Below, in pieces: positions 47,446-58,230 of a stretch of 64,000 nt of DNA. The stretch's first letter is position 1, and each line of letters begins with the position of its first letter. Made by a program: the position numbers and the translations under genes. The notes below the pieces were generated by a model, which saw nothing but the letters and a program-made list of their open reading frames with translations, made no database searches and was not told the DNA's origin. Source of the stretch: Chionoecetes opilio (lineage: Eukaryota > Arthropoda > Malacostraca > Decapoda > Majidae); contig JACEEZ010010110.1 in assembly GCA_016584305.1 (NCBI GenBank), positions 96,001 to 160,000 on the forward strand, read 5' to 3'.

Positions 47446-47784
47446 TTACAAATCCAGCCTTACAGGGGCTTTCACCTTACGCCCCTTTCTAGTATATGAT
47501 ACAGGGTCTGTACCAACAGTATCAGTATCATCATCATCAAAGTGTACAAAGGATTGAGCATCATCACCTGACCGTACATTTTCGCTATTATCATCCATCT
47601 CAGCATTATCATTACAACTATTTATCTCCAAATCATGCAGTCTCTGAATAGGTCGACAGACAATACCCTTAGCTGTCTTAACTTTCACACTCCTAACCAA
47701 GTTATCTTTACCCGGGTAAACTTCTACAACAACGCCAATAGGCCAGGATAGTCTAGGTACATTGTCTTCCCTAATCAAAACCAC
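47446..47784 (-). CDS. BEL C-terminal DUF5641 domain
   Basis: 112 codons, WPIGVVVEVYPGKDNLVRSV then VCRPIQRLHDLE, the chromodomain-like tail after BEL integrases. It has an acidic linker and a basic end (RKGRKVKAPVRLDL). Confidence 0.85.
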   Translation of the reverse strand: MVLIREDNVPRLSWPIGVVVEVYPGKDNLVRSVKVKTAKGIVCRPIQRLHDLEINSCNDNAEMDDNSENVRSGDDAQSFVHFDDDDTDTVGTDPVSYTRKGRKVKAPVRLDL

Positions 47785-47795
47785 TGAACCTTTCT

Positions 47796-49781
47796 TTAAG
47801 TTACATCTGGGAAAAAACTCTTAACAGCAGGAGGCAAATTTTTGATATAATCATTACTCCACAGCTTCCAGAAATTCTCAAGTTGTTGTTGTCTAAGTTG
47901 CTCTCTCACACACAAATCACGTATAGTGGTGGGAACGCACACATCTTTCACACCTTCTACCTGAACACCAGTTGTGCGCCCAATAAGGAAATGTGAGGGA
48001 GACAAGGGTGGGGAGCTTCCAAGTTCTTCATTAATAAAGGTTAAAGGCCGAGAGTTAATGCAAGCCTCTATTTCATGCAATGTTGTCTCTAATTCACTTC
48101 TGGTTAGACATTTACCTCCAACTGTCTTTCTAAGGGAAACTTTAACAGATCTTATTAAGCGCTCCCACCAGCCTCCCCACCATGGTGCACGGGGTACTAT
48201 AAACTTCCAGTTTGGAGCAAGAGGGCCGTACATGTGTTGCAACTCATGTGAAACACCAACAAAAGTTTGAGCATTATCTGAATAGAATACTTTAGGTAAA
48301 CCACGCCTGGACACAAACCTGCGAATAGCTAATTTACAATCCTTCTTTGACAGAGAGTCAGTAAGTTCCAAGTGAACAGCCCTGATAACTGCACAAGTAA
48401 ACAGTAGCAAATAAAACTTCTTGGCAGGCAAATCCAAACAAAACATAGGTCCAGCATAGTCTACACCAGCGGTAGAAAAGGGTGGTGCTTGAGTTACTCT
48501 CATCTCTGGAAGTGGGGCAACTGGTTGGTTACAAGCCCTGGAATCATGTCTACGGCAGGACACACAAGTTCTACATATGGATTTTGACATCCTTCGTAAA
48601 CCCACAATCCAGTAATTGTTTCTCAAAGTAGAAACAAGGGTAGCAACACCTGCATGTTTAAGTATATTATGTTGAAACAGAATAATTAGTCGTGCAACAT
48701 GGCCTGCAGGAATTATGACAGGATGTTTACTCTCATACAACATGTTCGCCTTATCTAAGCGTCCCTTGACACGCAATAAGCCCTCATTATCAAGAAATGG
48801 GTCAAGTTTCCTTAAAGAGGAATTACAAGAGATAGTTTTCCCCTGAGTAAGTGTAACAATCTCCTTAGAGTAAACCTCCCTTTGTACACAATAAATTAAC
48901 TTAGTCTTAGCCTTAGTCAATTCTTCATATGTCAAAGGACCCTTACTTTTGTCACCTCTCAGCTTACAGTTGCTAATGAATCTCATCACCCAAGCAACCA
49001 CACTTACAGCCTTACTCAATTTACCCCACCGAGTGAACTCAAACACAGGATGAGATGCATTAGCAATCAGGCAAGCAGTCACCGTCTCTTCTTCACATGT
49101 CCCACCACTCTGTGACTGCTTCTCTGGCTGAGGTTGACCGAGAGGTGATGACAACCATGCTGGACCATTCAGCCACGTCTCACTCAATACCAGCTGTTCC
49201 GCAAGCACACCCCTAGAAATTAAGTCAGCGGGATTATCTTTTCCTGGACAGTGATACCAATTGCTAGGGGAAGTTAACTCTTGAATTTCTGTTACCCTAT
49301 TCCTTACAAAGGTCTTCCACTTGTGAGGGTCTCCCTTAATCCAAGAAAGTGTAACAAGAGAATCAGTCCAGCAAATTAAAGGAACATCAAGATGAAGGGC
49401 AGAATTAACATAGGTTATCAGCCTAGCACATAGAAGACCAGCAAGTAACTCAAGGCGAGGCAAGGTAATGCTCTTAATGGGAGCTACTCTCCCCCTAGAC
49501 ATGACCAAGGAAACTTTACATATGCCTGTAGGTTGTACAAGTCTGAGGTATACACAAGCTCCATACCCCTTTTCTGAAGCATCACCATAAGCGTGGAGCT
49601 CTACATTTGTCATAAGTTTCCAAGAAACACCACGAAAATAACACCTGTTCACATTCCATGTCTGAAACACATTTATATTAGTCAACCATCTCTGAAAATT
49701 GTGTAACAACTCGTCTGGAAGTACTTCATCCCACTCAATACCTTTCCTCCACACGTCCTGGAATAGTATCTTTACATACAT
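47796..49781 (-). CDS. BEL RNase H-like region and integrase
   Basis: 661 codons. It starts in the Peptidase_A17/RNase H-like region (HAYGDASEKGYGA), then the H-H-C-C integrase zinc finger (HAG ... CRTCVSCRR), then the DDE core (GVDYAGPM, SDNAQTF, WWERLIRS). The frame ends beside an A6 run before the last domain. Confidence 0.9.
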   Translation of the reverse strand: MYVKILFQDVWRKGIEWDEVLPDELLHNFQRWLTNINVFQTWNVNRCYFRGVSWKLMTNVELHAYGDASEKGYGACVYLRLVQPTGICKVSLVMSRGRVAPIKSITLPRLELLAGLLCARLITYVNSALHLDVPLICWTDSLVTLSWIKGDPHKWKTFVRNRVTEIQELTSPSNWYHCPGKDNPADLISRGVLAEQLVLSETWLNGPAWLSSPLGQPQPEKQSQSGGTCEEETVTACLIANASHPVFEFTRWGKLSKAVSVVAWVMRFISNCKLRGDKSKGPLTYEELTKAKTKLIYCVQREVYSKEIVTLTQGKTISCNSSLRKLDPFLDNEGLLRVKGRLDKANMLYESKHPVIIPAGHVARLIILFQHNILKHAGVATLVSTLRNNYWIVGLRRMSKSICRTCVSCRRHDSRACNQPVAPLPEMRVTQAPPFSTAGVDYAGPMFCLDLPAKKFYLLLFTCAVIRAVHLELTDSLSKKDCKLAIRRFVSRRGLPKVFYSDNAQTFVGVSHELQHMYGPLAPNWKFIVPRAPWWGGWWERLIRSVKVSLRKTVGGKCLTRSELETTLHEIEACINSRPLTFINEELGSSPPLSPSHFLIGRTTGVQVEGVKDVCVPTTIRDLCVREQLRQQQLENFWKLWSNDYIKNLPPAVKSFFPDVT

Positions 49782-49792
49782 GATAAAGGGGC

Positions 49793-51307
49793 TTATGAGC
49801 CCAAGGGGTCAAAAAGCTTAGCTATAAGGCTAAGAACAGCTCTTTTTGTAGATACTACCTCTAGAGGAGTATTTACATTAAACCCACCAAAGCCGAAACA
49901 ATCCTGAGATACATCCCACTGCATACCTAAGACTTTAACCGCTTCATTCTCACCCACAGCCACATCCTGGTCAAACTCTTCCATCATTTTCTTACTGTTA
50001 GACGTCCATTTAGTCAAAGTCATTCCAGCCTTAGCAAAGATAGTACATGCCTCAGTGAACTTAGCTTTACCTTCTGCAACATTATCAGCACCAGACAACC
50101 AATCATCCACATACAAATTATCTTTCAATTCATTCACAACCTCCGAGGCAGAACAAGAATCTAGATGATACTTTATGGTGGCATTAAGCAAGAAAGGACT
50201 ACTTTTGTTACCGAAAGGCACACGAGTGAATCTCATCGTACGTACGTTATTCTCGCACTCCCAAAGGAATCTATGTACATCCCTATCTTCCTCGCGCACA
50301 CTGATTTGCAGAAATGCCTTAGTAATATCTGCCGTGAATGCTACTTGCCATCTCCTAAATCTCAAGATTGTTTCTACAAGGTCAGGATTAAGAGATGGAC
50401 CAGTATCCAAACAGTCATTCAACGACAAACCGTTATAGCTGACTGCGGAAGCATCAAATACTGGCCTTACTTTGGTGGACGAGCGGCTCTCGCGCACAAC
50501 CGGACGGTGAGGAAGGTAGTAAGTGGGATGAACACTTTTCAGTTCAGAAGGTGGGACTTCCTCACAGATTCCCTCCTCCTCGTATTCCTTGAGTACAGCA
50601 TCGTATTCTGCCTTCAGGTGCGGCTCCTTCTGAAACTTATGACATAGGTGATGCAACCGTTTTTCCGCTATCTTTACATTATTCAATAGTTGAGATCTAG
50701 ACTTATCAGACTTCCAGGGCAATGCAACCTCATACTTGCCATTTACAAATTTTATACTCTCATTGAACTTTTGTTGAACATTGTTAAATGCACTTGTTTC
50801 CATAACATTCTCCTTAGCTTTTATCCCAACTGATTCTAAATCCCAGAAATTTTTCAACTCAGGCTCGGACACACCATTCACATTCAGGAGCTGCGTATTT
50901 ACTCGCTGCTGATTACGGGAACTCCACGAACCAGACAACACCCATCCAAAGACAGACTCCTGGGCCACCAACCCTTCATATTTGCATATCTGGTTAGGAA
51001 GCATGTAATTCCAGTAAGAGTCAACCCCAACTAGAATATCTACTGTAAGGTGACGGTTGTGTAAATAGTCATCAGCCATATGTAAGGATTCATAGCCCCT
51101 GAGCTTGTCTTTAGGTACACTGGGTCGCACTAAAGGAGCACAAATAGTAGGGATTTCCATAGCAACTAAAGAATGTATAACACCCTTACAATCCTCAAGT
51201 CTTAAGTTATACAAATTACTTACATGGCTTTTAGATAAACTGTTACCAAAAGCAGAGTATGTTACAGGTTCAGAGCACATCCAGTTAGGCTTTACTTTCT
51301 TAACCAA
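49793..51307 (-). CDS. BEL protease end and reverse transcriptase
   Basis: 504 codons. ILVGVDSYW closes the protease domain; VRPVFDASA, FTADITKAFLQI and LYVDDWLSG (about 50100) are the RT finger and palm motifs. It ends at FDPLG, where a frame break beside CCAAGGGG separates it from the next segment. Confidence 0.9.
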   Translation of the reverse strand: MVKKVKPNWMCSEPVTYSAFGNSLSKSHVSNLYNLRLEDCKGVIHSLVAMEIPTICAPLVRPSVPKDKLRGYESLHMADDYLHNRHLTVDILVGVDSYWNYMLPNQICKYEGLVAQESVFGWVLSGSWSSRNQQRVNTQLLNVNGVSEPELKNFWDLESVGIKAKENVMETSAFNNVQQKFNESIKFVNGKYEVALPWKSDKSRSQLLNNVKIAEKRLHHLCHKFQKEPHLKAEYDAVLKEYEEEGICEEVPPSELKSVHPTYYLPHRPVVRESRSSTKVRPVFDASAVSYNGLSLNDCLDTGPSLNPDLVETILRFRRWQVAFTADITKAFLQISVREEDRDVHRFLWECENNVRTMRFTRVPFGNKSSPFLLNATIKYHLDSCSASEVVNELKDNLYVDDWLSGADNVAEGKAKFTEACTIFAKAGMTLTKWTSNSKKMMEEFDQDVAVGENEAVKVLGMQWDVSQDCFGFGGFNVNTPLEVVSTKRAVLSLIAKLFDPLGS

Positions 51308-52025
51308 GGAACTTGAAACATATGATCTGTCAGAACCAGTGTCAAAAGTACAGTTGCTTGAACAATTTCACCCTTGCTATTGCATACATTCACTTTAGCA
51401 GTCTGTAAAACACAACAGGTATGGGTTAAAGTTTCACGACTCTTCTCAAACTTACAGAGCGCTACACCTACATGGCTCACTGGTGTGGGGTGTGTGTTAG
51501 CCTCAACACTTACTATTACACTCTCTCTACCAGGTTGTGTAGACTCTTCACATACCTTCCTGTTACCAGGTTCTCTAGGTATTTTCTTAAAACAAAAGAG
51601 GATGTTGTGTCTTCCTCCGCACTTACCACACTTAGCCTTACAACCCTTTGAAATGTGACCCTTACCCAAGCATCTGAAACACAAGTCTGACATGTAAACT
51701 TTCTCTTCAGTTCGGCGTGAGTAAGGTTAACCACACTTGTACAAGTTTCACTTAAATGAGGCTTACCACAAAACCCACACCTTCTCATACCTGCTGTTGA
51801 AGAGGTTACAAGGGCAGAGGCCGTACCATGGAGCACTTTCTTCTTCTCAGACGCCAAAGGGCCACTACGAGACTCTTCACCACGGCAGTTTTCCTTGTAG
51901 GAGTCAGACCGATCCCTCCGTTCTATTTCTCTTTTAAGGAAGTTCATCAGCCAGGTCAGATCACTTTCGTGGCCTGAACCCTCCCTAGACCACTCCATGC
52001 GAATATCATGTGGTAAACGAGACAA
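51292..52025 (-). CDS. BEL gag end, zinc knuckles and protease start, broken frames
   Basis: Two overlapping frames (51516-52025 and 51292-51693). The first has SRLPHDIRMEWS and Cys-rich GFCGKPH. The second has CFRCLGKGHISKGC (C-x2-C-x4-H-x4-C) and a second Cys/His set, then the start of a DUF1758-type aspartic protease. Two frame breaks lie in this stretch. Confidence 0.8.
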
Positions 52026-52819
52026 AATAACAGGGTTAGCACAATACCATACTGATCACCTTTCACTCCCAAGGCTTCCAAAATGCGGACATGCGAGTTA
52101 AGTTGGTCTTGCAATATCCACAGTAAAGCAGTATACTTAGAACCAGAAGACTTAGGAGGCAGACTGATGTTCAACAGCGCCTGTATGTGGGCAAAAACAA
52201 TACGTTCAGGTTTTCCAAATCGTTCCTCTAACATACTACAGGCGACGGGAAAGTTTGCAGCAGTGAGAGTCAAACCTTGCAGCGTCCTCTTAGCTTCACC
52301 CTCTAGTGAAAAGCGAAGGTAACCAAACTTGCTTACTGCTGGTATATTAGACTCGCCCACTAATGCCCTGAACTGCTCCCAGTAGGACTGCCACTCAAGC
52401 ACGTTACCACTGAACTTTGGTAACTCAATACGTGGTAAGTTAACGTTACCCCTCACTGAATCAACAGATCCACTTATACTTTGTGTTAACTCACCCGCTG
52501 GCTTGTTTTGGTCCAACAACTCGGCCAACCTTATCGCTGCCTTTACTCTTGGAATCCTTGCGCGGCGGCGAAACAGGTCGGCGGCTTCTATGTCCTCCTC
52601 CAGCTTTTCAGGTTCGCTAATCTCCATCTCAACGGCCGTCTGAGCGTCGTCCGAGGCAGCAAGGCGCCGATCAAATTCACTTATGGCGTCCTCAAGTTCC
52701 ATCGTAGTCACTGCAGACTGCTCACACAGTGTTGTCAATGACGTGGCGCTGCGGGTGACCCATCCTTTCGCTGCCGCTCTCCTCCTTTCCAGCCTTTTGA
52801 TATCCTCGTCTGTCATCAT
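51956..52819 (-). CDS. BEL gag-like region (DUF1759)
   Basis: Starts at the Met-Met after the primer site. A charged helical N-terminus is followed by LPRIELPKFSGNVLEWQSYW, the DUF1759 hallmark, and a capsid-like helical region. The family role is particle formation. The frame changes near 52030 next to a short homopolymer and the gag sequence continues in another frame to 51516. Confidence 0.85.
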   Translation of the reverse strand: MMTDEDIKRLERRRAAAKGWVTRSATSLTTLCEQSAVTTMELEDAISEFDRRLAASDDAQTAVEMEISEPEKLEEDIEAADLFRRRARIPRVKAAIRLAELLDQNKPAGELTQSISGSVDSVRGNVNLPRIELPKFSGNVLEWQSYWEQFRALVGESNIPAVSKFGYLRFSLEGEAKRTLQGLTLTAANFPVACSMLEERFGKPERIVFAHIQALLNISLPPKSSGSKYTALLWILQDQLNSHVRILEALGVKGDQYGIVLTLLFCLVYHMIFAWSGLGRVQATKVI

Positions 52820-52851
52820 GCCGGATTGGGAACTATCTTGCTTGTTCTTAT

Positions 52852-52870
52852 TTCCCGGGTCTGGGCACCA
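52852..52870 (-). promoter_or_regulatory. Candidate tRNA primer-binding site of the BEL element
   Basis: On the minus strand TGGTGCCCAGACCCGGGAA starts two bases inside the 5' LTR. Its complement ends in CACCA and looks like a tRNA T-arm plus acceptor end; I could not identify which tRNA. Confidence 0.7.
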
Positions 52871-52872
52871 TT

Positions 52873-53240
52873 TGTTAAGTCCCAACTAGACATATGGTGT
52901 AGCTGGGCCAACACCGGCTTGCCAAAGTGACGGGCAGGCGGATCGGGAGAGGGACGTGTAGATGGAACGAGAGCTCAGAGTCAACAACATTTATTTCTGA
53001 CAATTGACAAACAGCTGACGTCGCTTCGATGACGTGGACAGTCGTGAGTCGTCACTTTGGCGTCGTGACGTCTAATACTGACGTGGCGAAATATAATTAC
53101 ATTAACTACAAATTTAACAAAATTGATAAATATTACAAGTTACAATAAGCCAATATATATCAGAAATATCATACCCTTGTTCGCCCCATTACAGGGGGGT
53201 CTCAACAAATGCATCTTAATTTTAATTTGCAAATCCAACA
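52873..53240 (-). repeat. BEL 5' LTR
   Basis: 368 bp, TGTTAAGT...CCAACA on the plus strand. By eye I find no difference from the other LTR, so insertion is recent. Confidence 0.93.
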
Positions 53241-54339
53241 CTGACGTTCAGCTCCCCTTCTCACTTCGTTTCGATACGTGGTCAACTACCACTGGCTTAA
53301 AATATAAGCCTAACCAGTGATTCAGGAATGAGGCGTGGAGGAAAATTCCTCGTTAGCTTATTGATACTTATGTTATTTCATCTCTTCCCCTATTAATGTA
53401 ATTTCTCGCGTTACACACCCAAGGGCGGCGCGGTGGTCGCCCGCCACCGCCGCTGCACCAGACATCCTCACTCCTCTGTCTCTCGCCCTGCTTTCCTCCC
53501 CTAGCTACTCTGGTCGGCCGCGGGCTTCTCCTCTCCCTGTCTCCCCTTGTCTGCCGCCGCCAGCTAACCAGCCAATCCCGTGGCTGCATGGCCGTGCGCG
53601 ACCCAATAAGAATCATCACCGCAAATAACGTCACCCTCTCTTTGTGTGTACAGCAAGCGCCCTCACGGCGTGCCGCCCGCCCACACACACAGACACATAC
53701 AAACACTGCTTCACACTCTCTCTCTCATCCCAACCACTACACAACCCCTCAACTAACATACCCAGACACGCAAAGCGTAACATTATGGAGTCAATGATGC
53801 AATACATCACATTTCAAACAGGCAAGCATGAAATGGCTCTATAATACGCAATAAACATAAAATGTAGTGATACAACTTGTATTTTGTTGTTTGTTGATGC
53901 CTAGTCGCTTCAAATCTCACTCCCGTAGGGAGTTAAGGGTGGTACGTGCTGACCACCCTTAGCCTCGCGGTCCCGTAGCAAGGGAGAAAACGGTTTGAGC
54001 ATCACCCGTAGAGGCGATGCGAGGTAAAAGCCTCGTAGGGTAATACTTACGGTCCCGTAACTCTTTCGAGCATCTCCCCCCTGGTTATAATAGCCGTAAG
54101 AACTTTTCCTACCTCTCCTTTATTAAATCTCTTTATTCACTTAAAAACTTCTATCAGAGATTTCCCCTTACTTTGCGTCGATATGGTTGTCCCTGCACAT
54201 TCTGGAGGGTCGTGATGGTTGGCCCTCGCCCGTTGGTGGCGCAGGTTGGATTTTAATAGTGATACCTGTGATCTATAGGTGAAAATCCCGTTTTCTGTGA
54301 TGTTCGGATCCTCTGTCAGGCTCAGTTATGCTGCCACCT

Positions 54340-54560
54340 GGTGCTCCCTCCACCGTACTAGCTTGTATAGTCGCAGTAGAAATAACAGGAATGCATCATG
54401 CGGGTTTCTTCGGCCACTCGACAGTTGCTCCTTGGTGGGGACTTATACTTAGGACCTTGTGTTCACCTCCCAGGCTCTTGTCGACCGCGTTAAAGATGGC
54501 CGAAAGAGCTGCCCCTGGCAGGATTTGAACTCGGGACATCGAACTCACCATTATAACCAC
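54340..54560 (-). mobile_element. tRNA-derived SINE, minus strand
   Basis: Minus-strand A box TGGTTAGCGTGG and B box GAGTTCAAATCC at correct spacing. Anticodon arm unclear. It sits between two LINE fragments. Confidence 0.55.
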
Positions 54561-54599
54561 GCTAACCAAGACGTTATAATTATGATCTCTCGAGTGAGT

Positions 54600-54745
54600 G
54601 TTAATTTTAATAGTTTCAATCTCTTCTCATAACTAAAGCTACGCATCCCTTGAATAATTTAATTTGGTCATCCTTCTCTGCACTGATTCGAACAATGCTA
54701 TATCCATCCTGTAATATGGAGACCAATACTGAACCACATATCTAG
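54600..54745 (-). pseudogene. LINE reverse-transcriptase fragment
   Basis: Minus strand: QYWSPYYRMDIALFESVQRR then MTKLNYS, a CR1/L2-like RT C-terminal motif, frameshifted afterwards. Confidence 0.7.
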
Positions 54746-54867
54746 GAGGAAGAGGAGGAGGAGGAGGAGAGATATTTGTTTTGAAGACGAAGAAGGCGAG
54801 GGCGAAGAGGTGATGAGAGTAAAGACCTTGTGAGTGCTGCTTCCTTCTGTACCTCCTGTAGGGGCAG

Positions 54868-54868
54868 A

Positions 54869-54926
<58 letters not shown>

Positions 54927-54927
54927 T
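54868..54927. repeat. ATT microsatellite
   Basis: About 19 ATT units. Confidence 0.95.
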
Positions 54928-55137
54928 ATGGTTGTCTGATTGTTATTGTAAGGTTAAGATTGTTAGTAGTAGTAGCTAGTAGTAGTAGTAGCAAAGACAC
55001 TTTACAACAAGATACCTCACTCGCGGTCCCTCCAATGCAAATTCTGTTATCCGCTGACGGTGGCGCCGCCGTGCGGCAGGTGTTAAACCAGTCTGCTGGC
55101 CCATTCACTTGCTGCATATGACCAAAGAATATTCACT

Positions 55138-55595
55138 TAAACTCTTCGCTATTTAAAACTTTGCTAGACAACTTTTAAAATGAAATATATCAATAGAAGC
55201 GCAATTTTATTAGCTTTCCATTGATATTTTCGTTTTCTGATAAATGAATTATCACCATGCATACATTAGCGTTAACTAAATAAATAATATCATCAATCGG
55301 GTAATTTTCCCGATTGATGATGTTATTTATTTACTTATATATTTAGTTTTCTGATAAATGAATTAGCACCATACATAAATTAGCGTTAACTAAATAAATA
55401 ACATCATCAATCGGGAAAATTACCTGATTGATGATTTAATTTTTTTAGTTAACGCTAATTTATGCATATAGTCGTAATTCATTTATCAGAAAACGAAATA
55501 TATCAACGGAAAGCTAATAAAATTGCGCTTCTATTGATATGTTTCATGTTAAAAGTTGACTAGCAAAGTTTTAAATGGCGGAGTTTAAGTGAATA
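55138..55595. repeat. Foldback element 1
   Basis: The arms share TTTTCTGATAAATGAATTA and TTAGCGTTAACTAAATAAAT with their complements. The loop word CATCAATCGGG is itself palindromic and repeated. Confidence 0.8.
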
Positions 55596-55599
55596 GGTG

Positions 55600-56460
55600 C
55601 CTTGCATGTGACGTCACAGCCCTTGTTGTGGCTGCGACAGGCGCGGGAGATGCGAGCTGGAGGACCAACAAACTCCACTTGCCGCCCGTGTTTGCCAGCT
55701 TATGGTAATTTTCCCATACCAAATATATGTTTATCAATATAAAAGATATACTGTTTTCTTCGGAAATGTTTGTTCTATAATATTATCAAATAAAAAACAG
55801 TAAAACACACTAAATAAATGCCATTATGAGACTCACAAGAAATATGCATAAACTTAATATTAACCAGTGCCAGCTCCCATTTAATATTTTGCGAGAAAAC
55901 TTTTTACATGGAGAATATCAATAGAAGCGGAATTTCATTAGCTTTCCAATATTATATTTAATTTTCTGATAAATGAATTAGAACCATTCATAAATTAGCG
56001 TTAACTAAATAAATAACATCATGAAATCGGGTATTTTTTCCCGATTCATGAGGTTATTTATTTAGTTGACGCTAATTTATGCATGGTTCTAATTCATTTA
56101 TCAGAAAACAAAATATATCAATGGAAAGCTAATGAAATTCCGCTTCTATTGATATTCTCCATGTAAAAAGTTTTCAGGCAAAATATTAAATGGCGAAGAG
56201 TTTAACTGAATATCAAGTTCATGCATATTTCTTGAGTCTCATAATGGCATTTCTTTAGTGTGTTTTACGGTTTTTTATTTGCTAATATTATAGAACAAAC
56301 ATTTTAGAAGATGACAGCATACCTTTTATACTGGTAAACATACTATATATTTAGTAGGGGGAAATTACCATAAGCTGGCAAACACGGGCGGCAAGTGGAG
56401 TTTGTTGGTCCTCCAGCTCGCTCCGACGGGCGGCATTTGGCTTGAAGACGGCGGCATTTG
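55600..56460. repeat. Palindrome of about 0.85 kb centred near 56030
   Basis: GGAGGACCAACAAACTCCAC and GCCGCCCGTGTTTGCCAGC at the left recur as complements at 56360-56420. Inner arms continue through ATGCCATTATGAGACTCA to a centre around GGGTATTTTTTCCCGAT. Confidence 0.85.
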
Positions 56461-56840
56461 GCTTGAAGCCGCTAGATCGTGACGTCAGTGCAAGGCGCCT
56501 ATATTAGGTTCTTGCAAATTTCTTCAGTCTCGTAATAGCATTTCTTTAGCGTGTTTTACTGTTTTTTATTTGATAATATTATAGAACAAACATTTACGAA
56601 GATAACAGTATATCATATATACTAATAAACCATAATCTCTATGATAGGCATAGATGCAGCAGCCAGCAAGTGAGTGGGCCAGCAGACTGGGCAGAGATGC
56701 TCGAAAGAGTTACGGGCCCGTAAGTACTCCCCTAAGGGACTTTTACCTCGTAGCGCCTCTAAGGGAGATGCTCAAACCATTTTTTCACTTGCTACGGGAC
56801 CGCGAGGCTAAGGGTGGTCGGGACCACCCTTAACTCCCCA

Positions 56841-57349
56841 AAGCCGGCCACACACACACCGGCGCGGCCTGTCCGGCCAACGAAAAGGGGCGTGGCTAGA
56901 GGCGGCCGGTGTGTGTGTGGGGGTGTTTTTCATCCGGCGGGGCCTGTCGCAGCGGCCGGATGAAAATCAGTCGGCGCTTGAAAATTCCGTCCGGCGCGGC
57001 CTGCCGCCTGCGTGTGTGTGGGTGCCTTCCGGCGCGGCCCGCCCCTCGCTCGGCCAGATAATGACTAATTGTACCAGTTATAATTGTATTTATGATAATA
57101 TAGGTATTATATATGACTTATTATATATAGTATGACGTATTATATATAGGTATTATATATGGCTGCACATGCAGCCGTCGCCAACAAGTCATTTTCGGAC
57201 AGCGGATTCATGTTGTCACCACGGTGGTCCGACGTGTACTGTATATTTTCATGAGGCGGCCGGTGTGTGTGTGGGTCTCGTCCGGCGAACGATGCCCTGC
57301 CACTTTTTGTCGGCCGGACAGGCCGCGCCGGTGTGTGTGTGGCCGGCTT
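56841..57349. mobile_element. GC-rich 509-bp TIR element with 38-bp perfect termini
   Basis: AAGCCGGCCACACACACACC then GGCGCGGCCTGTCCGGCC at both ends, inverted. Subterminal GGCGGCCGGTGTGTGTGTGG words recur inside, like transposase-binding arrays of hAT elements. The core is AT-rich. Target duplication not resolved. Confidence 0.88.
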
Positions 57350-58031
57350 AAGGGAGTGAAATTTGAAGCGGCTAGACGTCAACAAACAATAAATTACAAG
57401 TTGTATCACTATACTTTATGTTTATTGTGTATTATAGAGCCATTTCATGCTTGCCTGTTTGAAATGTGATGTGTTTATTGCTTCATTGACTCCATATATA
57501 TCATATTTAACATACGATACCTATAGTACTTGTAATAAATTCATATCAGGGCAAACCTATATATTAAATATATATATCGGTCGACTTCTTGAATCAAAAC
57601 GTATAGTTCATCATACAAGTTTGGCCGCTATAATGATGCGGTGGTGGTGGTGGTATCAAATGTCTGACGTACTAGTACACACGCACGTATACACACAAGC
57701 AAGGATATTATAAAGTTATACTATCCTTGCACACAAGTGTCACGTGTGTCATACTGAGGTGTTAGCCCCCCCGTGTGTCTTGTCTGACCTAAAGAGCGAA
57801 CGCGCAGTTCTTGTCCACTATAACAGAGTACCGCCAGGGCCACGGATACGGCATACGTACGGCGCGGGCCTGCAGTGGTCTATAGATACTATTTTCGGGC
57901 ACGCGAGACTCGAACCTATGATCAGCGCATCAAGGTATACCCTGAGTACGTCTCTGTAGTAATCAGTGGGAGAATATTACGCTGAAAGGCTAATGTGGCA
58001 GCTATGTATTATCGTAACATTCTGGCGATAG

Positions 58032-58230
58032 TGAGCTAAAATCGGCCCTATTTCGGAAATCAGCCAATCTTAGCTCAACACCGGCAAACATAGTGTTTAG
58101 GTTAAGTTATGTTTAGGTCTGGTTTAGGTTAGGTAAGGTTTATGATAGGTTTGTGTTAAGTGTTGTAGAGTTATTTAGGTTAAATAAGCGTCCGCGGGAC
58201 GGTTTCCGAAAGAGGCCGATTTTAGCATAA
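58032..58230. mobile_element. Small MITE, TIR GCTAAAATCGGCC
   Basis: GCTAAAATCGGCCCTATTTC and the complement of GCTAAAATCGGCCTCTTTC enclose about 150 bp of TTTAGGTT-rich DNA. Confidence 0.7.

Larger units (their letters stand above)
46957..53240 (-). mobile_element. BEL/Pao LTR retrotransposon, full length
   Basis: 6,284 bp with two 368-bp LTRs and a CTGAC target duplication at 46952-46956 and 53241-53245. The internal minus strand carries, in order, a gag-like DUF1759 region, zinc knuckles, aspartic protease, RT with a YVDD box, RNase H-like region, integrase and DUF5641, the BEL/Pao order. The coding region is broken into about six frames. Confidence 0.93.
45783..53782 (-). mobile_element. 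Probable 1.7-kb solo LTR hosting the BEL element
   Basis: It begins TGTTGCGC and ends GCGTAACA, an imperfect 8-bp TG...CA inverted end, and disrupts element E. Without the BEL insert it is about 1.71 kb and has no coding sequence. Flanking ATAT/TTAT could be an imperfect target duplication. Confidence 0.55.
45268..54088 (+). mobile_element. MITE-like element E, copy 1 (about 0.82 kb, split by a nested LTR insertion)
   Basis: The left part is 45268-45782 and the right part 53783-54088. Both match the inverted copy at 56692-58526 in order: GATGCTCGAAAGAGTTACGG-type ends, CGTACCGAGCCGTCACTCCC, CGACCGATATATATATTTAA. The insertion joins exactly where copy 2 is continuous. Confidence 0.75.
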
